NCBI GenBank assembly: GCA_027922465.2
Contig: BQMF02000173.1
Span: forward strand, 682,001 to 746,000
Length of the DNA: 64,000 bases
Reading direction: 5' to 3'
Source of the DNA: Turritopsis dohrnii
Lineage: Eukaryota; Cnidaria; Hydrozoa; Anthoathecata; Oceaniidae
Of this stretch, positions 55,613-64,000 are shown piece after piece (position 1 is the stretch's first letter; the number at the start of each line of letters is the position of its first letter). The position numbers and the translations under genes were made by a program. Below the pieces are notes generated by a model that saw nothing but the letters and a program-made list of their open reading frames with translations, had not been told where the DNA came from and did not search any database.

Positions 55613-56467
55613 TTTATGATTTTGGAAATTTACGAAATATTGTATCGATGTTTTCACCTGTCAGAAAACGTTTGTGACTTGTGAATACAGATATATTTAT
55701 GTGACCTAAAAACTTGCACGTGGTGTTGAGTAAAACTACAGACCACCGTCCAAAATATTAAAAAAATTTTGTAGCTATTCCTAAATTTGTATTAGAAATG
55801 AAACAGTATAATTCTTGTTTGGTATCTCCCTTTAAACGAGGTTACTCAAGATTTGGTACTGGTATGTTATGGTGACATAGTTTAAAACACTCACTTTACG
55901 TCGGTACTCATTCTGAAAACGAGGTTAACTTTCATGTTGTTGCATGACGTCATCGATGAAATGAACAGCTGTTGATTTTTTTTTCGAAATGAAAAAACGT
56001 TTATATTTCCTTTCTAGAAATCTTGTACAAGTAGTAATTTTTTGACACAAGAATTAAAATCGGAGTTACATCGTCATGTTCTTGTTTTTTTTTTTCTTCG
56101 TTCAGTTTCATAGCTGCTGTTCCACTTTGAAGTTTGGTAGACTAGTCGTAGATGGAGTATGTAGCTACGCCAGTTTTATGAGCTCATCATCGATATAGTG
56201 AAAGACTTTTTTTGTCTTCTACTTGATGATTCTGTATAAACAAGATAAACCAGAAGAACAAGATACCTTCTTGTCTAAGTGACCATGTTTTGTTTTGTTG
56301 AAATTTTAATTATTTTTTGATTAGGGGAAGGGAAACAAAGAAATCTAAGTTACATAATCCAAAACTATGGAAAACCAAATACAAATTATGTTAATGATTA
56401 ACAGAACAAGCGGTAACAAAGTGGTCAAAATAAAAAAAGTAACAAAATACTGTCAAACTATGGAGTG
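55613..56467. other. No gene seen
   Basis: AT-rich spacer between the TPR/HEPN-like and Ebony-like genes. Only chance ORFs. Confidence 0.45.
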
Positions 56468-56473
56468 TTTATT
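56468..56473 (-). terminator. Possible poly(A) signal of the Ebony-like gene
   Basis: AATAAA on the minus strand about 200 bases after the stop codon. Confidence 0.45.
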
Positions 56474-56634
56474 CGGATTGATTTGTGTCCGATTTGTGTC
56501 CGATTTGTGCGTTGAACAATAGTTTTTAGGAGCGAAATAACAGTTTAAGACAAATAGCCAGCAACTTGTAAAAGCCAGCCTCCATCGAAAGGTGAAAAGT
56601 CACGAGGGAATTCTGATCGGTAGTTGAGAAGATT

Positions 56635-56673
56635 TAATGCGACGCACGTCACACGTTAATGCGACGCACGTCA
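56635..56673. repeat. Two tandem copies of a 21-22 bp unit at the stop codon
   Basis: ttaatgcgacgcacgtcaca occurs twice. The second copy overlaps the TGA stop of the Ebony-like gene. Confidence 0.75.
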
Positions 56674-59118
56674 CAGATATTTGACATTTGTGGAAATCTT
56701 ATAATTAGCGTCCATAGACGAAAAAGGGAATTCTCCTTTGTAACAAAACTCTTTCGGGTACATAATATTTTCAGAAACAAAACCAAGATCTTTATCAAGA
56801 AGGATTGTGGAAGGGTTTGTGTCAGAAGTTACGATAGCTGTGTGATTGTTTTTTCGAGCGATTGAAATGACTTCTGTCGTGAGTTTGTAAAAGACATCGG
56901 CAGCGATGTGTCTGGGTAACGCAACGTCAACATAGATGAGGTCGAAATAAAGTATGTTGTGTTTATTTCTCATCAGTCGTTCCAAAACATCACGCTGACA
57001 CTCGGAGAGCAATTTTACGATGATTTCGTCATGATCAGGCGGACCGAAAGGTCTTGACACATTCATCGGAGAGTTGATCACGGCTCCGACAATACCATTC
57101 CCAATTTTAGCGACGGTCCCGTATGTCGGATAATTTCGCTTACATTGTGTTACGACATTGAGAAAAGAATTTGGATAGCCTGTATGCCTTGACAACGGTC
57201 CGTTTGATGCCACTATTTCATCAAACTTTTCTGCAATAAATTTCACTTCATCCTCGGATATTTCATGAAACGACAATAACTTTATATTTTCGTTTGTCGC
57301 ATCCATACTATGCTTGCCAGATTCGCTCGAAATGTGCAGTAGAGTCTTTTGATGGATTAAATCCTCAAATTTGCAATGGATGCCCAATTTCTGAAGTTCT
57401 TGAACGTAGGCGACAGCTGTCAATGAATTTCCACCAAGTTGAAAGAATCCTTTCGTTACATCCAGATCCTCTGCATTAATCCCAAGAACTTTACAGGCCA
57501 CACGACGTATCTTCTCCTCCTTACAAATCGCATTATCGAATTCGTCTGGTTTTGTTTCGATCAAGGTATTTTGTTCTTTAACTAGTTCAAGTAACACTTG
57601 TCGATCAACTTTTCCACTAGCCTGTGTTAAAGGCATCCGTTTGACAGGTATAACCTTTGGTGTCATATGACTAGGGAGTTGAGCCTTCAAAATGGACGAG
57701 TCAATACTTGTGGTGTCAGATACAATGAACGCATATATTTGTGTTTCGCTGCTAGCCTGTGAAAATTTACTTAACACGCAAATTTCGGCTGCCGGCATGT
57801 GTTCTTTAAGTATTTCCTCGATACTTTTTAGATGAACTTTGTGTCCTCTAACTTTAACGAAATCATCTTGTCTGCCAATATATTCAAGACCGAAATCATC
57901 AGCTCGTACAAAATCCCCAGTTTTGAAGACTTTAGAAAATTTACCTTCGCTATCATGAGGCTTGGTGACGAAGTGTTCATTCTGTTGCTCAATATATCCA
58001 TCTGCCACATTATATCCCGTTACACACAGTTCTCCGATTCGCTCTTCACTATCATGCGCGGTTTCAATGTACACGTTCGTGTTATATATCGGGTGGCCGA
58101 TTACAGAGTAACCCTTCTTCGATACAGCGTCTAAATTAAACTTGGTATACAGGACATCCCCTGTTACTTCAGTTGATCCATAAAAATTGTAAAGAGATAC
58201 GTGAGGGAATTTCAAAACAAACTGTTTCGCCACTTCATATGAAAGTTCTTCGCCGCTACACACTATATGCTTTAGACTGAATTCATGGGAGTGCGATGAT
58301 GCGTTTGTATTTAAACATTTCAGTAAGCTGGGAACAAGAACTAGTCTGGTAATCTCTTGCTCTTTTAGAATCTTTATAAACTGTGCTACATCCCTATATT
58401 GGTGTTGGTTCAGCAAGACAACTGGCATTTGCTTCAATACGGCTGCCAGGGTTTCAGTGTAGAAATCAACGAAAAGCATGTTAGTCTTTGAACATAACAC
58501 CTCGTTCGCTTCATAAGGAAATGTGTCGTAATACCATAACAGTCTGTTGATGAAATTCCCATGAGTCAATTTAATTCCTTTGGGACGACCAGCACTTCCA
58601 CTTGTGAATAGCACGCACATGACGTCATCGCTGCTAAGTTGTTCGGTGTCAGTAATTGGAGTATGTAGAGACGGCGACGACGTGTTATTCAATGGTGCGT
58701 CGTCGATAGAAAATGTCGGAACGGATTTCGTGGTCACTTCCCCGACAAGATTTTCGGTTGTGATTACCATCTCAGCCTCGCTTCGACGTATGATGTAATC
58801 AGTCTGTTCAGGTGATAAAACTGAATCAAGAGGTGTGAAGATTATTCCAGTCTTTATCAATGCAAGCAACGCAGCGATTCGTTTGATGCCATTCGGGACG
58901 AGAAGACCAACTTTGGATCCCTTCTTTAAACCGATGTTATGGAATTTAACTGAAAGTAGGTGAACCTTCTGACTTAGTTCATCATACGTGCAAGTGCTTC
59001 CACCTATCTCGATCAGGTTGTTACCTTTCGATGACGTCACGCTACTCTCTTCAAATAGTTGGTATAGATTTTTATATTGGTCAATATCGAATGTAGTTCC
59101 ACACAAAACAGTTGCCAT
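56671..59118 (-). CDS. Ebony-like adenylation/carrier/amine-selecting synthetase, intronless
   Basis: 815 residues in one exon. Adenylation domain about 15-510: LFTSGSAGRPKG (170-181), YNFYGSTE (310-317), KTGDF (399-403), GRQDDFVKVRGHK (415-427) and the C-terminal lysine motif SGKVDR with Lys503. Carrier domain about 530-600: FFQLGGNSLTA, with Ser565 as the phosphopantetheine site. C-terminal domain about 610-815, with YPTYGTVAKIGNGIVGAVIN and DLIYVDVALPRH, fits the roughly 200-residue acyltransferase-like domain that follows the carrier in Drosophila Ebony. By family knowledge such proteins activate beta-alanine or a similar acid and couple it to an amine such as dopamine or histamine in the cytosol. 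Substrate here is unknown. The start is the first Met, directly before the first domain. An AATAAA follows the stop. Alternative: a stand-alone NRPS-like amide synthetase with another substrate. Confidence 0.85.
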   Translation of the reverse strand: MATVLCGTTFDIDQYKNLYQLFEESSVTSSKGNNLIEIGGSTCTYDELSQKVHLLSVKFHNIGLKKGSKVGLLVPNGIKRIAALLALIKTGIIFTPLDSVLSPEQTDYIIRRSEAEMVITTENLVGEVTTKSVPTFSIDDAPLNNTSSPSLHTPITDTEQLSSDDVMCVLFTSGSAGRPKGIKLTHGNFINRLLWYYDTFPYEANEVLCSKTNMLFVDFYTETLAAVLKQMPVVLLNQHQYRDVAQFIKILKEQEITRLVLVPSLLKCLNTNASSHSHEFSLKHIVCSGEELSYEVAKQFVLKFPHVSLYNFYGSTEVTGDVLYTKFNLDAVSKKGYSVIGHPIYNTNVYIETAHDSEERIGELCVTGYNVADGYIEQQNEHFVTKPHDSEGKFSKVFKTGDFVRADDFGLEYIGRQDDFVKVRGHKVHLKSIEEILKEHMPAAEICVLSKFSQASSETQIYAFIVSDTTSIDSSILKAQLPSHMTPKVIPVKRMPLTQASGKVDRQVLLELVKEQNTLIETKPDEFDNAICKEEKIRRVACKVLGINAEDLDVTKGFFQLGGNSLTAVAYVQELQKLGIHCKFEDLIHQKTLLHISSESGKHSMDATNENIKLLSFHEISEDEVKFIAEKFDEIVASNGPLSRHTGYPNSFLNVVTQCKRNYPTYGTVAKIGNGIVGAVINSPMNVSRPFGPPDHDEIIVKLLSECQRDVLERLMRNKHNILYFDLIYVDVALPRHIAADVFYKLTTEVISIARKNNHTAIVTSDTNPSTILLDKDLGFVSENIMYPKEFCYKGEFPFSSMDANYKISTNVKYL

Positions 59119-60924
59119 AGTGACGTCTAAATAAAATCACAAGCTGTTATAAACAATATCTTTTCGATGGAGCATTTGTTATTTTACCGATAATTATGTG
59201 TACCATTAGACTACCTCATTTAGGAAAACTCCAAGCCATGTGTGAACACTTAGGTTTAGAATATTGAACTAGAAAAGTTGTTCACGATACTTATCATCCA
59301 TTAGTCAGCCATTAGAGAGAACACTCGCTTTATCATCAGACGATTTAAACTAGCGAAGGAAATGATTTTAAATCAACTTTATAGAAGGAGAATATATTAA
59401 TTAATCGTGACAAACATGCTCACAACAGAACAATAAAATCATTACTCTGAAATCATTCATCATTATTCCTGTATGATTTCTTTATTTTATTTTCAATTTC
59501 TGCACACGTGATCATAATAGCGGAAGCCACCGAAAACTGGTCGATTACATTGGATTTGTTGATACTCATAAAGTTTCAAAATGGCGGACTTGATCGAATA
59601 ATTTCTCAACATTTCAAGACATTATAAAGTTTTATTTGGTTGGGATATTAAGGCAAAAGATTTTTAAAATTGATAAATTTTCTTTTGTAACCTATGTACA
59701 AGCATCGTCAGATCATAATCATAATTTGAAGACAGCTTTTTGCAAAGTGTTTTGTTCAGTCACTTGTGTGTCGAAAAATTACAATATTACAATTACAATC
59801 ATTCTACAAAACCTTCAACACTATCCACTAAATGATATATATGATATATATTCACGGTAACCATGGAGGACTTAAAGCACTGTTCCCTATTAGACAATTT
59901 TTCTTCTGCACTTCAAAAATCACAACACAGCTGTAAACAAGAAGGATTATAATTTCGAGTTATCTTATTGCATTAAGATGAGACGATCGTACTTCACAAG
60001 ACGGAAAGTTGTAAGGATTTTCACTTTTCGTCATACGAATATTTTCATGCTGCCGATCAGTTACCTTATCGGTAAAAACGTTGTCGGTACAAATTTTCGT
60101 CGGACGAAATTTTTCGTCGGTGCACATTTTCGCCGAAAATTCTTCGTTTTCGTTTTCGGTTTATACCGACCAGTTATTTTCTTTTGTGCATGTGTCGTCA
60201 CACAAACACATAGTGATCGCCGTAAAAAATGATCTAGTGGAGATCCAATCCAATTTTTCGATTCAAGAAAGTATTTTTAACGCTTTATATTACTGAGGAT
60301 GGTGATGATAAAACACAGAAAATGATAATAACTTATTTCGAGTAAAACTTTTACCATACCATAGGTAGGAGGCATATCTACCGACATCAGTTTACAGTTG
60401 GCTTCCTCACTTTCCAACCACTAGTTTGATGAAAAAAATATTTTTGAACGATTATATTATCACTTACCTTTTTTCTGAGTGATGAAAAAAGTAGTCAGTG
60501 GCCTCTAATTACATAATCTGTAAAAATAATAAATTGTTACATAAAGACAAACAAGCACTGGATACGATCCGGGTTACATCTTGACTTTAAATTTAAATAG
60601 AAGAATTCAGACTTCAGAGCAGTTTTCAGTTCATTCGCCTGGTCGAACTGGTTTTTGATTGGCTGTCACTCGTCTGGTAGTTGTCAATCATTTGATGTGC
60701 TGAGCCAATCAAAAAGGTGTTTGCAACCAACCGAAAACCGGCTGTCAAAAAAGACAAAATGGCTGACATAATTGAAGAAAATTGGTTTTGTAATCCATTA
60801 AGTTGTTTAAAACGGAGCAATTAGCAGCGATGAAGATTTCAAAAAAGTGATTGTCAGAAGGAGGGATATACAATAATAGTGTGTTGGATAACAGAAATTC
60901 AAAAAACGTAAAAAAAAAGGTAAA
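59119..60924. other. Spacer with promoter-like and palindromic patches, no gene seen
   Basis: Two aaaatggc-gac starts (near 59578 and 60758) open only short frames. Near 60650-60715 lies an inverted pair around gattggctg and gagccaatc (CCAAT-type). Near 60050-60170 runs of tttcgtcgg resemble the MITE at 40750. Confidence 0.35.
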
Positions 60925-61227
60925 ATGACGTCGATGTTGTATCACAAAACCATCAGACATAATGGGATGGTTTTAACAAACCTGTACCAGGCCTTTCTGT
61001 ACACTCAACCAGTCCAAGTCTGGGGAAAAGGTTGTTATTACTACAGTGTGTTCAACAATCAATATCAATATCCTAGATTTTATGACGAGTTAACACGAAA
61101 GCATACTTGCTGTGTAAGGATGAAATATGACAAAACCATCAGAAACTTCATAACCAAGATATTAATCACCCGAAATAAGTGTACAAAGCATGTGTTTTTC
61201 AATACAAGAAAAGATTTCAGAGGTTGA
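60925..61227 (+). CDS. Hypothetical 100-residue ORF
   Basis: It reads MTSMLYHKTIRHNGMVLTNL and VWGKGCYYYSVFNNQYQYPR. Composition is protein-like (aromatic and cysteine residues, CCVRMKYD), but no domain is recognised and no splice partner is seen. It could be an exon, a transposon remnant or chance. Confidence 0.22.
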   Translation: MTSMLYHKTIRHNGMVLTNLYQAFLYTQPVQVWGKGCYYYSVFNNQYQYPRFYDELTRKHTCCVRMKYDKTIRNFITKILITRNKCTKHVFFNTRKDFRG

Positions 61228-61502
61228 ATTGAAACAATTAAAAAAAATTTTTAAACATTTTCGTGAAACTGTTTCATCGAACCTGGCTGATGAAGTAAAA
61301 ATACAGCCTCTTTTTCAAGAAATTCCAATTCAGCGTAAGATTTAAAAAATGACTGCCGTAAACAACCAATAGATATACAGCCTTCAGGGGACCAATGAGT
61401 TTCAATTATTTTCTTGTCAATCCTTTTCGGAAGGTCGATGTCGAAGTTAATATACGAACAACTAGTACCACCTTCTTCTCCAGTCCCTTGGGCACCCAGT
61501 AC

Positions 61503-62233
61503 TACCTTAAGGGAAGAAATTTTGGCGCCAAATTAAATTCCCGCCAAATTTAACTTTTTTCGCGCACCGCCAAATTAAATTCCCACCAAAATTAGTTTTT
61601 TGTATGGACCATTCGTTGTTACAACTACAAGTACTTTTCTAGGTTTTTGGCGGTGTTTCCAAACTGAAAAAGTTCCGGATGTCTTTATGTCGAACATCAG
61701 TTTTTCTTTTTCAAACCTTTACACGCTAAATAGTTGAACGAATTTTGTAACCACATCACATCGGAAAATGGCTCAGACATCATCATCAATGGCTGGAAAA
61801 GATCAGGAACAACGCCAGTAACTGATTTACTTTCCATTGACCCCTTCAACGAGTTAGCCCCTTTAGCTAAACGATGGCAGAAACAATGAGACCAACGACC
61901 AACGTAACCATTGATCTTGGAAGAACGTTTTGTGAATTCTCGACAAGACGAATCAGACTCAGATTCAGAGCAAGAAAATGATTTTAAGCGGAATGCTTTT
62001 GATTTTATCATTGACGACGAGTGAATGTAAAAGGAAAATCTTTTATTGATTATTGTTACAATGGTATTTTGATTTAATAAAGCCTTTCTCAATTCATGAT
62101 TCCCGCCAATTTTTTTCTTTCGGTTGTAGCTCAAGAAAAACCGTGAACCGCCAAATTTAATATCCGCCAAAAGTTTACAAAAAATCTCGAACCGCCAAAT
62201 TAAATTCCCGCCAAAATTTCTTCCCTTAAGGTA
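61503..62233. mobile_element. Non-autonomous TIR element, 731 bp
   Basis: taccttaagggaagaaattt and tggcg at 61503-61527 are exactly inverted at 62209-62233. Subterminal gccaaattaaattcccgcca motifs repeat several times at both ends, always in the strand sense expected for an inverted arrangement. A 188-codon antisense frame crosses it but looks like chance. Confidence 0.82.
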
Positions 62234-62821
62234 TGAAAGTTTCAATGGAAATACTAGACACATTTATCTTTCAGTGTTTTACTTCAGGTTGTTTTCCCCA
62301 ACTTTTGGTCTCGTGTTATCCTGTTCTCAAACCTCTCGCTACCAGATCTCCTATAATTCAATACTCACAACACCATCCTCAGAAATTGCCCGTTCCCATA
62401 ATTCAAATCTCTATAATACATCTTACCACAATACATCTTACCACAATAATACAATTGCTTGAGGAGTACTCCAAGAACTGTTCGAAATACAGAATTTTGT
62501 TTGGGGGTGCTGACTGAAATTTTGCGAATTCTATTGGACTGCAATGGATAATGTACTATTTTCCTAATTAAGTAGCTCTTTGATGACCCACAAATACGAG
62601 GTCTATTGAGTTGAGGTCTATCATTGAGTTGCATGAAAAATGAAAAGTTTGTTAATACGTCAAGAATTTGTTTATAACGAAAAATTTTAATAGTGTGATG
62701 TATAAAAGAGAAATAACATATCATGGTATAACATTCCAGGAACGGTATAACCAATACTGATACCGGAAGTTAGACAATATGTGACACACAAACGAGGCTT
62801 CAAAAAAATACATCTTATTTG

Positions 62822-63387
62822 CTACCATTGAGGAATATCGACTTTGTTCGGTGTAAAGTTCTCTCTACGAAAGTCTTTTTTGTTCACTTTTTTAATTGTT
62901 ACCAAGGAAACGACGCCTGTCCGACGCTTTTTTTCTTTCGACACCACACGTTTTTTATCGATACTGACGTCATCTTTCTTCTTCGTCTTCTTCTTCTTCT
63001 TTTGTTGTTTAGCAGATTTCTCATCGGGAGAATGGGACGTTTTTCGTTTTTGACCAATTTTTACATCTTCAATCGTTTTAGTTTTTTTTTCGATAGAAGA
63101 GGTCTTATCATTGGTAATCGAGTCAACACTGTTTTCTCGTTCATCCATTTTTTTATCATCTTCGAACTTATTTTCGACATCGGTCAGTCGTGTATCCGGC
63201 GCTTCGTTCAACTCGACCTTGGTGGTCGGCATCGGTTCGTTTTGTTCTACTTGGCGCTTCATCTTACTGTGTTTGAATCCACGATCACGCTGAAGGTCTG
63301 AAGATAGTTTTGTCTCGATTTTTTTCTTATCATCTTTATTGTGGCTTCCTTCCCGATCTTTAGCCTCGATAGCTTTAAAATACAATT
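62822..63387 (-). CDS. Last exon of a lysine-rich, probably nuclear protein
   Basis: The minus strand has a strong acceptor (T-rich run then GTAG) before 63387, then an open frame of 188 codons to a stop at 62822. It starts YFKAIEAKDREGSHNKDDKK, has several KKKKK/KKRR nuclear-localisation-like clusters (KQQKKKKKTKKKDD, SKEKKRR), and ends NFTPNKVDIPQW. Low complexity prevents family assignment. No Met start is needed because the exon is entered by splicing with two bases of a split codon. Upstream exons would lie beyond the window. The opposite strand is also open because of the K-rich composition. Confidence 0.5.
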
Positions 63388-63541
63388 CTACAAAAAAAGT
63401 TTTCCTTTTTTAAATTTGAAAGTTTATATGAAAGTTAATCATCGATAGATTACTGATACAGAAATTTTAGAGTTTTTTGATTTCACCATTCAAAACATTT
63501 TACAGAAGAACAAACAACCCCAGCCGGCACATTTATAAAAT

Positions 63542-63610
63542 AACGAAGGAGTGCAATTTCTATAGAAATATACACACAATTTTAATAGAAATGCTCTTCG
63601 TCGCAGTGAC
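63542..63610 (-). mobile_element. MITE family A, copy 18 (core only)
   Basis: cgaaggagtgcaatttctat through atgctcttcgtcgcagtgac; both terminal repeats are missing. Confidence 0.6.
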
Positions 63611-63714
63611 TTGAAATAACACCTCCAATAAATGCCAGGTTACTAAACGCTCAGGTGTGATCTAATTAAAACATCTTTGAGAGCCGAATCTATAAAGTTA
63701 GATCGTAGTCAAAA

Positions 63715-63840
63715 TCGACATGGCGAGGAAGCGGTCGTGATGTTGAGGCGCAGAGGGACGAGGCGATCGTGATATCGAGGAGGCGATCATAGTGTCGTGG
63801 TGTCATGACGTCGAGGAGGCGATCATAATGTCGTAGTCCG
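63715..63840. repeat. Imperfect tandem repeat, GC-richer
   Basis: Units of gaggaggcgatcatagtgtc or variants (gatcgtgatatcgaggaggc) repeat about four times. Confidence 0.65.
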
Positions 63841-64000
63841 GGGGCCAGGGGGGTCAACTTTACTGGTCAGGGGGGCAAATTCTAGCATATGTCATAGTGT
63901 TGGTATACTATTGGGGCTTCAGAAAAAAGGTGTTTGCTTGTCCAAATTTTCTTGCACACATGTATTTTACAGACCAGAACGGATACGGACCGAGAAAATT

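Noticed and set aside
61697..62263. 188-residue minus-strand ORF
   Set aside because: It starts outside and runs through the terminal repeats of the element at 61503-62233, with no recognisable domain.
62819..63301. Plus-strand 160-residue ORF
   Set aside because: Antisense of the lysine-rich exon; its F/L-rich composition is a by-product.

Overview
This is AT-rich nuclear DNA from an invertebrate animal. The evidence is one-domain-per-exon extracellular genes with GT-AG introns (MAM, EGF, thrombospondin type 1), an Ebony-type synthetase, tRNA-derived SINEs, a Helitron of the Helentron type, and many small palindromic DNA transposons. The phylum cannot be fixed from the sequence: tunicate, sponge, cnidarian or another soft-bodied invertebrate all remain possible.

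Region 1 (about 8.4-40.3 kb) holds two related secreted-protein genes arranged head to head. The minus-strand gene reads from 28064 down to 8445 in 16 coding exons that join in frame to 776 residues: signal peptide, MAM domain, eight EGF domains (one per exon), one thrombospondin type 1 repeat, and a cysteine-bearing C-terminal module of about 155 residues that I do not recognise. The plus-strand gene (35228-40304, five coding exons, 230 residues) is a minimal version: signal peptide, thrombospondin repeat and the same C-terminal module. Matching exons have identical lengths and phases. The last exon of the long gene is split by an intron in the short gene.

Region 2 (about 19.7-27.2 kb) is the 7.6 kb second intron of the long gene. 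It is a nest of terminal-inverted-repeat elements, a perfect 63-nt palindrome and a decayed retroelement fragment carrying a 35-base G run.

Region 3 (about 41.4-55.2 kb) is accessory DNA. It has a 22-bp tandem array, tandem copies of a roughly 480-bp repeat broken by a 5'-truncated reverse transcriptase pseudogene with a poly(A) tail, an apparently intact 2073-codon Helentron ORF (cysteine protease-like, HUH Rep, PIF1 helicase and EEP endonuclease domains), and a 357-codon ORF with TPR-like helices, a 15-bp coding minisatellite and a HEPN-like RNEHEH motif.

Region 4 (about 56.5-63.4 kb) has an intronless 815-residue adenylation/carrier/C-terminal protein with Ebony-like layout, another terminal-inverted-repeat element, and the last exon of a lysine-rich, probably nuclear protein on the minus strand.

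At least 18 copies of one roughly 120-bp palindromic MITE (family A here) are scattered outside the 12-26 kb and 41-55 kb stretches. Family names A and B are local labels. Most short ORFs elsewhere look like chance.
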